Shown here piece by piece: positions 9,801-16,853 of a DNA stretch of 22,764 nucleotides. The DNA is from a virus, in IMG/VR virus record IMGVR_UViG_3300030110_000494, positions 1-22,764 of that record; one strand, written 5' to 3'. The notes below the pieces were generated by a model. It worked only from the letters and a program-made list of their open reading frames with translations, did no database searches and was not told the origin of the DNA. The stretch's first letter is position 1; every line of letters starts with the position of its first letter. A program made the translations under genes and the position numbers.

Positions 9801-10528
9801 AGACTCATTTCATCTCTTCGCTCTTTTACGGTGGAAGCAAGGGAGGAAATCGAGGTCATTGTTTCTTGATTAAGCAGGTTTTTCCGGTGTTTTGCTGCGT
9901 GGGATACATGCTTGGCGTCGGTGCGTTGCTTAGATGCTCTGGCTGATGACGTAAACACTTGAACCTCAAGGGGGTCCGTCATCTTGTTTGAACTAATATA
10001 CTCAGCGTGCATCTCCCTGTATGCCTTGTCCCACTGGAGTTCGGTCATTGCGGGATCTTTGGTAATCATCTCATCATACCGAAGATTAACGTGCCTTTCC
10101 CAAGCCTGAGCCTGAAGGTAGCCGCTGGCCTTTCGTGCCCCGTAAATCAACCAAGGACTCTCTTCAACATCAATCTCTCCGTCAGCAACCAACTGAGCCA
10201 TAGTCTTCTGAGACTCAAGAACCATAGCCTCGCCTGCGGCGACAGCCTGTTCATTCCTCTGCTGAATCATTGGATTAAATGCTTGTTCAAGTCCTTTCTG
10301 AAGGACATCAAGCCTAGGGCTAAAGGAAGCCAGTTGGTCTCCATAACGAGTCAAAGCAGAGGCCAACTGTTGGTTTGCGTTAGGCCCGGTAGGGGGAGGA
10401 GCCGGAGCCATAGAAGTAGCAGGTGCCGTGGGGGCTTGACCGCCGGGAGTAATAAACCTATTAACAGGAGAAGCAGCGGGGTTCAACTGAATGTTCGCCG
10501 GTTCTTCTACTCGTTTCTGCTTAGCCAT
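6803..10528 (-). CDS. Internal virion protein C (T7 gp15-like ejection protein), enlarged
   Basis: Core/ejection protein assigned mainly by position between the gp14-like and gp16-like genes and by overall character. It is a long, soluble, largely helical protein rich in Gln, Glu and Arg. The first 60 residues are Pro/Ala-rich and disordered-looking (ATSMAPAPPPTGPNANQQ). At 1241 aa it is much longer than T7 gp15 (747 aa). I see no enzymatic motif, signal peptide or membrane span. An AGGA ribosome site lies about 8 bases before the ATG. In T7, gp15 and gp16 form the periplasmic tunnel, and the same role is inferred here. Extra length could mean added domains, since no internal repeat was noticed. 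The exact residue-level homology needs a profile search. Confidence 0.75.
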   Translation of the reverse strand: MAKQKRVEEPANIQLNPAASPVNRFITPGGQAPTAPATSMAPAPPPTGPNANQQLASALTRYGDQLASFSPRLDVLQKGLEQAFNPMIQQRNEQAVAAGEAMVLESQKTMAQLVADGEIDVEESPWLIYGARKASGYLQAQAWERHVNLRYDEMITKDPAMTELQWDKAYREMHAEYISSNKMTDPLEVQVFTSSARASKQRTDAKHVSHAAKHRKNLLNQETMTSISSLASTVKERRDEMSLDPNESFVIPQDSEGNLGVNPDRVMENRGAVLPPEESVGRQERSMALLENTMVELESIIRKRAEVFGLSGHPDSALNVVGSEIAKRLSDPETYDPVLEQAFLNLTNPDGTKLVSGGIWKAFEESSRGARKTASITLTKQNNRDIAGWMGANLEGGRDEFIEWAESNVSSHPLVLEGLEQQYWKLRTQYNGWGQIDADEKYRAESYFANIENPPVSYDTWISEEYAPVLDVIAGNDKVFRRTLEEKAWFDAYESRYWDGGRDPEQRAARHEWERQNIAKFVRTGRPPLTTQEISDALEGFGFPKGSKKWNQLFDKYAQEFNDPRFIREGKINKGDRAAMFDLIEREYEQGHSMGTELRMVGEGDNAKEMHVSVQAPPKTVMTRTQVNDLIRLRFPNLSVEQHESMAQTLYNYQLNLIPNAPSLGPLHRESVKSTVDEIYTQVSANGGNEADFYKRTREVYHDNYIYENASYDVKASADGKIELEGPHSATIDTRKVWEQHQTKKSEMKFAPYADNSLLQRLMETKGNPTERQELLSDYPDLADINDSSIVTITQGFNRVRAEMAAEAVTSTGQVPPIIAANTRVFSQSIDLYQSADPTEREDLRLYAEMVDTMASSKNEDEVALAKEKRDELLGKYPSTSKFRSMVGVLESFAQAQELYISGRNRQRPDMFFEGEAAEVLEATLAIGLESDLYPQQSGQTRFGTLKMANSSLAMFNIGGRPDVEVPPVRLAASSGDTTTQGAVWIQEGTGRQEVINRLQYLAGFRTDTANERQQADWVEKNIDNVATRVAITGRTPFWIMNNIAGKNIPTPSVANVSYSSEVAAITRYNPALANITYKDLYTSAATNLHRDAGDTAFRQLVKKRGIPGDISKMSFMIVPVADTLPYGTNPRSFNIYSVDKNGARGVIYADRISIDELWGAHVIDSSPKALENILKVQKRFGGILSDLNEGGDIMQLKRVFAEADAKLDFVSYWSNLDRIEQRDWMPYLDDNAKSTLGITE

Positions 10529-10543
10529 TTTTTAATCCTGATT

Positions 10544-11350
10544 TTAGGCAAGGTTGACGTTATAAGTGTAAGTCGGTGCCGGTGGGGTAGTTTGCTGGTA
10601 ATACTGACCGAAACTACCGAGGCCACCACTGACTCCGCCAATAAGTGCGTTCATGGAAGTGTTCATTCCTTGGGCTGCCCCTGCTTGTGCCTGTATTCCG
10701 TAAGGTGCCCAAGTCGGCATGTTAAGGTTGGGGCGGGGTGCGGGTGCGGCTACTTGAGCCATCGGTCCCGGTTCGGCCTGATTAATAGTTGACTGGCCTG
10801 CGGCCTGATAACCTACGGCCTGCCGCTGTCCTTGCTCCACGGCCCACTCTAGGTTGGTAAGGGCTGTTTCTTCTTTGACGTACATGGCACGAAGGGCTTC
10901 TGCTTGTTCTGCCTCTACGCTCGGACCTTCGACTCCTCGCCGATCTGCGTTAACTTTTCTAGTACCCTGTGATTTGTGGTGCGTTAGCCAGATATCCTGA
11001 AGAGAAGCCATTGTAGCCTGCCTCAACTGAAAGAGACCGGAACCGAGGTCCGCCAGTTTGCCTTCAAAGTCCTGACTAACAGCCGCAATTGTATCTTCCC
11101 ATCGAGTTAGATTAAAGTCAACAACCTCTTGACGATATGCGACCTGCCTCTGGTATTCGGACCACTTCCAGTCTTCTTGCCGGTTAATGAAGTCCATCTG
11201 CTGGTTGTATTCTTGCATTGCCCCAGCGTATCCGGAAGCAGCAGCAGCACTAGCATAAGCAGCCTGAGACTGCCCCTGCTGGTAGCCCATGATAGCCTGC
11301 GCTCCGGAAAGACCAAGGCCGCCAACCAGTAATCCAGTAGGTGTACACAT
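10544..11350 (-). CDS. Internal virion protein B (T7 gp14-like)
   Basis: Ejected core protein that in T7 forms the outer-membrane pore. It has 268 aa (T7 gp14 is 196). The N-terminus MCTPTGLLVGGLGLSGAQAI has the same start as T7 gp14: Met-Cys, then a hydrophobic stretch ending in SGAQAI. A long Ala/Gln-rich helical region follows, with aromatic heptad-like patches (NQQMDFINRQEDWKWSEYQ). The C-terminal third is Pro/Gly/Gln-rich. An AAGGA ribosome site lies about 9 bases before the ATG and overlaps the end of the gp13-like gene. The assignment rests on position, N-terminal pattern and composition. Confidence 0.8.
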   Translation of the reverse strand: MCTPTGLLVGGLGLSGAQAIMGYQQGQSQAAYASAAAASGYAGAMQEYNQQMDFINRQEDWKWSEYQRQVAYRQEVVDFNLTRWEDTIAAVSQDFEGKLADLGSGLFQLRQATMASLQDIWLTHHKSQGTRKVNADRRGVEGPSVEAEQAEALRAMYVKEETALTNLEWAVEQGQRQAVGYQAAGQSTINQAEPGPMAQVAAPAPRPNLNMPTWAPYGIQAQAGAAQGMNTSMNALIGGVSGGLGSFGQYYQQTTPPAPTYTYNVNLA

Positions 11351-11351
11351 A

Positions 11352-11822
11352 TTAATTAATCCTTACAAATTCTACGAATGGTAATTTCTCATGGCCGTAG
11401 TCGCGTATCTCTCTAATAAAAGAAAACTCTAACCATTTAAGCCATCGAATGTGAAGTTTGTTCCTTTTGTCTACGGCGTTGTGAACAAAGTCATAGCCCT
11501 CAGATATTTCTTTGACCAACCCTGCACACTGTCGGAGAAAACTAAACCTATACTCGGCAATCTCTGGAGTACCTAGTAGCCAGATTTTTCCCGTCTTAAT
11601 ATTTTTCCTATTTTCAGGTACTACTCCAAACATTGCTACCGGAGTATCCGGATACTTTACAGCAGTATATGGAGGAGCCGAGTGCACAAACCCGCAGGTT
11701 ATGGCCTGAAGGGGCGTCATGTTGTGACTAGCACGAACCTCTGCAACGTCTTCCTTCCGCATATTAGCAGAAATAATTTCGCAGTCTTCGGGCTTAGACT
11801 TTCTGGGGAAAAGGTGGCTCAA
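11352..11822 (-). CDS. gp13-like internal virion protein with acetyltransferase-like fold
   Basis: This 156-aa protein occupies the T7 gp13 position. It has the pattern of the GNAT-like gp13 family: an N-terminal segment KPEDCEIISANMRKEDVAEV, a middle IWLLGTPEI, and a C-terminal core AVDKRNKLHIRWLKWLEFSF that parallels the NTSHIRFLKTIGAVF region of T7 gp13. No catalytic acetyltransferase site can be asserted. The start is TTG at 11820-11822, four bases after the gp12 gene stop (TAG at 11826). An AGAAGG-like site lies about 9 bases upstream, and starting here keeps the conserved PED/NMR region. The first internal ATG would remove it. In T7, gp13 assists virion assembly. Confidence 0.75.
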   Translation of the reverse strand: MSHLFPRKSKPEDCEIISANMRKEDVAEVRASHNMTPLQAITCGFVHSAPPYTAVKYPDTPVAMFGVVPENRKNIKTGKIWLLGTPEIAEYRFSFLRQCAGLVKEISEGYDFVHNAVDKRNKLHIRWLKWLEFSFIREIRDYGHEKLPFVEFVRIN

Positions 11823-11825
11823 TTT

Positions 11826-13439
11826 CTACAGCCTTCTATTTCTTGTAGAGTAGTTTGCCTCAAACTCTGCTGACTCAAGCCTAGGACCAATCGGGTTATT
11901 AGACGTAACTTTGATCTCAACAGAATCGCTTTCAGAAAAGATGGGAAACCTAAAGTCTCCCGTGCTCAAAGTCATTGTACCCAAAACTGTGTCCGGTGAT
12001 CCAAGAATTTTACCACTAAATTGGTGTTCATACTTAGTTCCGTCAGCCTGAGTCACCTCAACATTAAACGAGCCACTATTGCTGAACATTAGGCTGCCAT
12101 ATCGAAGTTGGTGCCGACCGTCGATTGCTGTAGTTCTTCCTCCGCTTTCCGGCTTGAATAGGGGCTTAGAGAAAGTATATGACATTTCATAGTCTTCACC
12201 CACAAAGAAAGTCCTGCGGCTTACATCTGGAGAATCAGCAGCCCAGTTCCCCTTTACGTAAATGAATCGCCCAAGATACCCCTCAAGTGCGGGGGCACTC
12301 TCGCCATCTACAGCAGACACAATTTTGTAGGAGTTCCGTGGGGGAACTGAGTTATCGGGGTTTGTTCCGATATCAAAACTATCTGAAAGTGTAAACGCAT
12401 AGGGAAAACGAATAAGGGTTCTATTGGTCTCGGGATAGTAGGTCCTAGACACAACGTCTGCATCAGAGAATCGTCGGTCGAGTTTTACCTGAACACCTAG
12501 GGCTGCGTCGGTTTTATTAGGCTGAAAATCTAACGAAGAAATATTAGCATGATACTGAACGCTGGTGGCTGCTGCCCCGCCGGTTTTTGAAGAGTGTAAG
12601 ACGTAGGCTTTTTCGGCAATAAAGTCCACCGAGTGAATAATACTTCCCGGGAACGTGTACTTACTCCAAGCAAACTGCTCCCGTCCTTGTCCAGTTTCAA
12701 AGTAGTTAAAGCAATAAATCGTGTCCTTATTTGCGTCAGTAAGACAGAGGATAACATTCTCTTGGGGAGACGCTGCTATTTTTGTAATATTTCCCTCGAT
12801 ATACTGTGGAATGTGCGCAGTAATATCGTTGGTGTTAAAAGTTTGGCTACTTGCGTCGTTGGAAAACCACTCCCTAACTCCGCTAGACTGGCCTCTTTTA
12901 AACGGGAAGAACACAGAGCCCCCTTGAGATACTGGGGATGCGAGTTTACTGCTTTCAAAATTGGTAATAGGTGCAATTGAAATAGTCGAAGGACTTAACA
13001 CCGGGTTGCCGTAGGCAATAAATTGAGTTTGATCTGACAGCAGAACCAAACGGTCTTCATAGGAAATCATGTCCCTAAGAATAGAAATTTTAGAACTGGT
13101 TGTTGCTACATCAATTGGATCGGAGTCAAGAAGTGTAGTAACTGTTGTTCTGTAGAAATTCCATATATCCCCTGACTCAGACATGCACACGCTTTCATCT
13201 GTAGCAAAGATAAGCCTATTCTGATGAAAAGTCATTGCGTTGATGTGCACAGTATTGGCGTTAGTCTCCGAGAAAAATAATTGATCGTTATCGGTGTTGA
13301 CAAATGTTGGGTGAGGGTTGGTATCGTCATCCCCCGCGTCTCTGTCCTTCCAATTGAAAATCTCGTAATCATCCCCCGGGGATTCGTATGCACTCTGTAG
13401 AGAAGTCCCACCAAGGGGTGGTTCCGTTGGCCGTTTTAA
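11826..13439 (-). CDS. Tail tubular protein B (gp12 nozzle), C-terminal part in +1 frame
   Basis: C-terminal half of the tail nozzle protein. Its frame is open from 13439, just after a TAA, to the TAG at 11826. It carries the conserved gp12 core WKDRDAGDDDTNPHPTFV, then FHQNRLIFATDESVCMSESG and TTLLDSDPIDVA, which in one-piece gp12 homologues follows directly on the N-terminal half. There is no ribosome site before the first plausible start (GTG at 13250), and that start would omit the GDDDTNP region. Independent translation is therefore unlikely. Joining the two frames by skipping one base gives one uninterrupted protein of 1023 aa. The gene is therefore one coding unit broken by a +1 frame change, either programmed, a mutation, or a sequence error. 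Confidence 0.8.
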   Translation of the reverse strand, partial: LKRPTEPPLGGTSLQSAYESPGDDYEIFNWKDRDAGDDDTNPHPTFVNTDNDQLFFSETNANTVHINAMTFHQNRLIFATDESVCMSESGDIWNFYRTTVTTLLDSDPIDVATTSSKISILRDMISYEDRLVLLSDQTQFIAYGNPVLSPSTISIAPITNFESSKLASPVSQGGSVFFPFKRGQSSGVREWFSNDASSQTFNTNDITAHIPQYIEGNITKIAASPQENVILCLTDANKDTIYCFNYFETGQGREQFAWSKYTFPGSIIHSVDFIAEKAYVLHSSKTGGAAATSVQYHANISSLDFQPNKTDAALGVQVKLDRRFSDADVVSRTYYPETNRTLIRFPYAFTLSDSFDIGTNPDNSVPPRNSYKIVSAVDGESAPALEGYLGRFIYVKGNWAADSPDVSRRTFFVGEDYEMSYTFSKPLFKPESGGRTTAIDGRHQLRYGSLMFSNSGSFNVEVTQADGTKYEHQFSGKILGSPDTVLGTMTLSTGDFRFPIFSESDSVEIKVTSNNPIGPRLESAEFEANYSTRNRRL

Positions 13440-14898
13440 TTAACCAATTGCCGTCCGACTGCCTAAGTAAAATAAGAGGCATTCCGTATGCTTTGTATAT
13501 GCCTTTACCGGTGCCGGGAGCCCCGCATTCTTTCCACCGTCCCTTAAAGACTAGGTCGTTGCCGTTGTATTGTCCTAAAGTTTGAATTGCAGGTAGATCA
13601 CCGAGAGCACAGAGTTTCTGATCGTGGTCTTCTGCCCATCTTACCCAATAATCGTCTTCCTCAGAGGCTGGCGATGTAGTTACCTCTACTTTTCTGGCTC
13701 CAATTTCCTTGTTTGATAGTTTAGAAAAGGAGTCAACATCGTCTTTATACAGTGTCATAGACTCAGAGGTTGGCCCATAAACTTCAATTGAAATAGACTG
13801 TGCCGGGCCTGTGTATGTAAAGGGACGAGAGTAAACCCAAGTGTCCGTCACCGTTTGAGGCAAACCGTCGGGGCCGTTTGCGGGCATTGATCCCGGGTAA
13901 AAGTAGATACAGTCCCCTACTTGGAGAACTGCAACTCCCTTTTCGGCCAAGTTTTGAAGTCTGTTTACATAATTAAAGAGGGTTTCAGCGTCTGCCACGA
14001 GGCGATTCCCCGCAAGACTGGAAGCAATAAACTCGCAACTTAATTCGTGTGCACTGTCGTTGTAATCTACAACTGTAGTGCTGACGGTTTCGTCCCCGCT
14101 AGAATCAGTCGTAGTGGTTTGGCCGGTAGAGGTACTAGGAGGGGTGTTGACTATTAATGTTTCGGTACGATTAACATTGTTATAGTCTGTCCATTTGACG
14201 ACGATTTTATATTCTTGGTTAAACAATGCTTGACGTATCTGAACAGTGTGGCACATATCGTCGGCCACGAATTCCGAGTAGTCTCCAATCCTCGATGCCG
14301 TAGGGGGCCCGTGGGGGTGCACGTCCGAAGACCTGAGGCATCCTTCTTTTGTATTCAGAATCAAAGTAACGTCAGCAATAGAAGCAAATTTAATTTCAGG
14401 CTCATCTTCACCGGGAGGAATTGACGAAAACGGCAGGGCTCCAACAATATCCGCAATTGGAGCAAGGTATCCTAGCAATTGGTTTCGTGATCCCTCGGAA
14501 ATCCCGTTAGAGGTAATTTCTTTGTATATATCGGGGTCCCAATATACTTTTTGGGGTGTGCCGTCTACGTGAGTTACTGTAATCTCAGGACGATAGAAAC
14601 CATCTGAGTAACCGTGGTTGTTTTGTTTTTGGCTTACACTAACAATGTACTGCTCTTGAGTATCACGATTAATAGTATGAGTAAATGTCTTGTAGGGGCC
14701 TGTAACCAAGTCAATCATTTGACTACTTGTATCTGTAAGTTCAGCCACGTGTTCTAGTGGTGCTCTTTTTTGAAGCCCTCGGATGACAGAAGGATCTGCG
14801 TTAATCTGTTCGGTGCACTGGTTTTCAAACCTAAGGCTGTCTGACTGTTGAGAAACTCCGCCAACTAGATTAGGTTTCTTAGTGTTAACCAAAGCCAT
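13369..14898 (-). CDS. Tail tubular protein B (gp12 nozzle), N-terminal part
   Basis: Nozzle protein at the distal tail, bound to gp11 and the fibers. It begins MALVNTKKPNLVGGVSQQSD and continues with QINADPSVIRGLQKRAPLEH, both highly characteristic of T7 gp12. The frame runs 509 codons to a TGA at 13369-13371, right after a CCCCGGGGG run. That is only about half of a normal gp12 (T7 794 aa). The C-terminal half continues in the +1 frame. The start overlaps the gp11 gene stop by one base (TAATG), a coupled arrangement. The last residues in this frame, after about codon 492 (WWDFSTECIRIPGG), may not be part of the true protein if the shift occurs at the upstream CCCC run. Confidence 0.88.
   Translation of the reverse strand: MALVNTKKPNLVGGVSQQSDSLRFENQCTEQINADPSVIRGLQKRAPLEHVAELTDTSSQMIDLVTGPYKTFTHTINRDTQEQYIVSVSQKQNNHGYSDGFYRPEITVTHVDGTPQKVYWDPDIYKEITSNGISEGSRNQLLGYLAPIADIVGALPFSSIPPGEDEPEIKFASIADVTLILNTKEGCLRSSDVHPHGPPTASRIGDYSEFVADDMCHTVQIRQALFNQEYKIVVKWTDYNNVNRTETLIVNTPPSTSTGQTTTTDSSGDETVSTTVVDYNDSAHELSCEFIASSLAGNRLVADAETLFNYVNRLQNLAEKGVAVLQVGDCIYFYPGSMPANGPDGLPQTVTDTWVYSRPFTYTGPAQSISIEVYGPTSESMTLYKDDVDSFSKLSNKEIGARKVEVTTSPASEEDDYWVRWAEDHDQKLCALGDLPAIQTLGQYNGNDLVFKGRWKECGAPGTGKGIYKAYGMPLILLRQSDGNWLIKTANGTTPWWDFSTECIRIPGG
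13370..13439 (-). other. +1 frameshift window in the gp12 gene
   Basis: Both frames of the tail tubular B gene are open only here. Possible shift points are ACC-ACC-CCT-TGG at 13422-13411, which contains a CCCC run inside a small perfect hairpin (CCACC, loop CCTT, GGTGG; 13421-13408), and the C4G5 run at 13381-13373 just before the TGA. The net change needed is +1 (or -2). The features fit programmed slippage, but homopolymer runs and hairpins also favour sequencing error. Confidence 0.75.
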
Positions 14899-15509
14899 TA
14901 TCGACCCACCCTATTAATAACTGAATTACGGTCTACAACACGGTACACATCGTAGTTGTCAAAAATGCTGTGATCGCTAGTGTTGCTTTCAAACTCTTTG
15001 AGAATCGCAAGGGCACGGAATTCATCCATAGTGTTAAAACCGTGGTGTTCCCCAGATCCTACAAACCGATCCTGAAAGATTCTAGCCGCTCGAATAGTAA
15101 TGTATCTACGGGCTGGCTCCGGGAGTTCATCCCAATCCAGCACGTACATAACAGTTGCCTTTAGGCTGCCTGAGAAGGCGTCCGTCTGGCCCTTGCGGTC
15201 GTAGAGATACGAACCTCGTTGGACAATATCATACGATCCCGCATGCTGCCTTTCAAGGTCAACTCTTACAACATTATCTGCCACTTTAATCCGATCACTG
15301 TCGGCACCATCTGGAGTAAGAACGACTTCTCGAACTGTGTTGAAGTGCCAACCCTGAGTCTGGACCTCTCGTGAAACTTCGGTCAGAGTATTCTGTGCAA
15401 TTGAAGCGTCAGACTGGAGGGCATCGTCTAGGGTAGACACCGGCGGTTCACCCACGGTACTAAGGATGGTATTAACCGCGTCGATCTCAAGCGTTCTACT
15501 GGCAGCCAT
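14898..15509 (-). CDS. Tail tubular protein A (T7 gp11 adaptor)
   Basis: Gatekeeper/adaptor ring that joins the portal to the gp12 nozzle. It has 203 aa (T7 gp11 is 196). The N-terminus LEIDAVNTILSTVGEPPV and the following VQTQGWHFNTVREV are classic for this family, and the RYITIRAARIFQDRFVGS block is also typical. The frame is open upstream to 15614, but those codons cross the transcription terminator after the capsid gene. The ATG at 15507-15509 has an AAGGA site at 15517-15521 with 7-base spacing, so I take it as the start. The terminator's U-tract lies immediately before this ribosome site, so expression depends on read-through, as in T7. Confidence 0.93.
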   Translation of the reverse strand: MAASRTLEIDAVNTILSTVGEPPVSTLDDALQSDASIAQNTLTEVSREVQTQGWHFNTVREVVLTPDGADSDRIKVADNVVRVDLERQHAGSYDIVQRGSYLYDRKGQTDAFSGSLKATVMYVLDWDELPEPARRYITIRAARIFQDRFVGSGEHHGFNTMDEFRALAILKEFESNTSDHSIFDNYDVYRVVDRNSVINRVGR

Positions 15510-15524
15510 TTGGATTTCCTTTTT

Positions 15525-15560
15525 AAAAAAGGGGGCAACCCGCCGAAACGGGCTACCCCC
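15525..15560 (-). terminator. Intrinsic terminator after the capsid gene (T-phi equivalent)
   Basis: On the minus strand, a 12-bp stem (GGGGGTAGCCCG paired with CGGGTTGCCCCC, with two G-U pairs) closes on a loop containing UUCG and is followed by six Ts at 15530-15525. It starts 29 bases after the capsid stop and ends before the gp11 ribosome site. T7 has its only strong late terminator at the same place, which lowers tail gene transcription relative to capsid. Confidence 0.88.
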
Positions 15561-15589
15561 GGTCACAGGGAGACTAGACCTGTTCTTTA

Positions 15590-16720
15590 TTACGTCACGA
15601 CTTCGTAGCAGCACTCTTCGCGCAGGGCACCGTGACCCATGGCGTACTTCGCTACCATCATCGTTCCCTGCCGTTCAACAGAGTAATCCGTCTCGACGGC
15701 GAGGTCCATCAACTTGACGGTACCAATGCCTTCGCTCTGGAAGATGATGCCTTCGGTAGTGGTGTAGTTCTGAGCCGAGTAACCAGAACCAAGGGTTCCG
15801 GGCGGCACAGCAGTAGCACCAGCGGTGTCATTCATAACACCAGCGTCAGCGTGAGGTGAAACTCCGTTCGGGTCTGACTCATTGGCCTGAGCCGGAAGGT
15901 GGTTAGTCTTCATAACCTTAATTCCAGCAACCGAAATCATCTCGCCGGGGAATGCAACAGAGGGGTTACCTTCGTTACCGTAGTCACGGTTGATGGCATC
16001 CTTGTTGGTGGAGATGATGCTGTAATAGTCCGCAGGTCGCACAAGTGCGTAGCGGTCAGTCGAGGGGACGTTCTTTTCGTCCATCTTCTGAGCGGCTTGG
16101 AACAGGCAATCGACCCACTTGTCACCGGCAGTTCCCGAACCACCGTTAGCATCACTGTGGTCAATCTGGGCACCGAGGTACGTAGTGGAAGTTCCTGAAG
16201 CAACGCCAAAGCGGTCAGTGGTCTTACGGGCTGCTGCGATAGCAACACGAATAAGATTCTTGTCCGCGGCATAGGCCAAGGCACGCCCGATTTCGGTGGA
16301 ATAGATCGACCGGACATCGTAATGATTCTTGGCTTCGTCAATATTGGCGAGGAAGACCGAGGAGATAAGCATGTCATCAATCCAGATGATACGCTCAGCA
16401 GCATTGGGCTTGCTCAGGTACTTCGATGCATCAGCAAAGGCGGTGCCTCCGGTGTCAGTACCGGCGGCGAGGATGCTCTCACCCGGCGTGTGGTAGGATG
16501 CCGTTGCAACACCACTGGTCGGGAACTGTGCACTCTTACCACTGGTGATCGTGCGAACACGGGTCAGCGGCAGCATTGCGTTATTTTCCTCGAAGGTCGT
16601 GATGACTTCACCAGCGAAAACCTTCAGGAAAAGTTCGTTAGTCTTTCCGTCTGGAAAGTCATTATTGGTAGCAGCCGAGTCACCCATACGGGCGGGGTCT
16701 GCTCCATAATAAAGGGCCAT
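15590..16720 (-). CDS. Major capsid protein (T7 gp10A-like)
   Basis: HK97-fold shell protein. It has 376 aa (T7 gp10A is 345). The family pattern is visible as FLKVFAGEVITTFEENNAML and the following RTITSGKSAQFP near residues 32-68, and the segment IIWIDDMLISSVFLANIDEA around residue 115. The N-terminus has no extra domain. The gene has the strongest ribosome site in the window (GGAGG, 7-base spacing) and a 133-base noncoding leader, the longest gap here, consistent with high expression. A strong terminator follows. The stop-to-terminator gap is only 29 bases, so there is no room for a T7-like 10B frameshift extension. Order portal-scaffold-small membrane protein-capsid. Confidence 0.95.
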   Translation of the reverse strand: MALYYGADPARMGDSAATNNDFPDGKTNELFLKVFAGEVITTFEENNAMLPLTRVRTITSGKSAQFPTSGVATASYHTPGESILAAGTDTGGTAFADASKYLSKPNAAERIIWIDDMLISSVFLANIDEAKNHYDVRSIYSTEIGRALAYAADKNLIRVAIAAARKTTDRFGVASGTSTTYLGAQIDHSDANGGSGTAGDKWVDCLFQAAQKMDEKNVPSTDRYALVRPADYYSIISTNKDAINRDYGNEGNPSVAFPGEMISVAGIKVMKTNHLPAQANESDPNGVSPHADAGVMNDTAGATAVPPGTLGSGYSAQNYTTTEGIIFQSEGIGTVKLMDLAVETDYSVERQGTMMVAKYAMGHGALREECCYEVVT

Positions 16721-16727
16721 GATTAGG

Positions 16728-16732
16728 CCTCC
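16728..16732 (-). promoter_or_regulatory. Strong ribosome binding site of the capsid gene
   Basis: Perfect GGAGG, 7 bases before the capsid ATG, in an AT-rich leader (TTTAATTACTATATA just upstream). It is stronger than any other site seen in the window. Confidence 0.8.
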
Positions 16733-16792
16733 TATATAGTAATTAAATAAAACTAAACAAACTAATATCTTTGGGTCTTAACCGGAAGTTAT

Positions 16793-16806
16793 CCCACCGC
16801 AGTGGG
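16793..16806 (-). other. Short GC hairpin with UNCG-type tetraloop in the capsid gene leader
   Basis: On the minus strand CCCAC-TGCG-GTGGG forms a 5-bp stem with a UGCG loop closed by C-G. It is not followed by a T-run in the transcribed direction, so it is not a standard terminator. It lies in the only real noncoding gap (16721-16853), about 70 bases before the capsid ATG. It could be an mRNA-stabilising or RNase-processing element or part of a late promoter region. The function is unknown. Confidence 0.5.
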
Positions 16807-16853
16807 GCCGCCTTTTATTCGCCTCTGATAAATATTGGCATTACTGGTTCACA

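Noticed and set aside
10007-10792. Long plus-strand ORF (261 codons) antisense to the gp14/gp15 genes
   Set aside because: It is a shadow of the real minus-strand genes with low-complexity Ser/Arg/Leu composition and no family pattern. All supported genes are on the minus strand.
13232-13414. 60-codon ORF in the third minus frame across the gp12 junction
   Set aside because: It does not contain gp12 motifs and does not bridge the two halves. The conserved block is in the other frame.
15560-15592. T7-like capsid 10A/10B frameshift extension
   Set aside because: Only 29 bases separate the capsid stop from the terminator, so no meaningful extended product can be encoded.
15510-15614. N-terminal extension of tail tubular protein A to 15614
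   Set aside because: The extension runs through the terminator hairpin and U-tract and into the end of the capsid gene. The ATG at 15509 has a well spaced ribosome site and matches the family start.
16721-16745. Resemblance of ACTATATAGGAGG to the 3' half of a T7-class promoter
   Set aside because: Transcription from there would start on the ribosome site itself, leaving almost no leader. The match is short and there is no second copy to compare.
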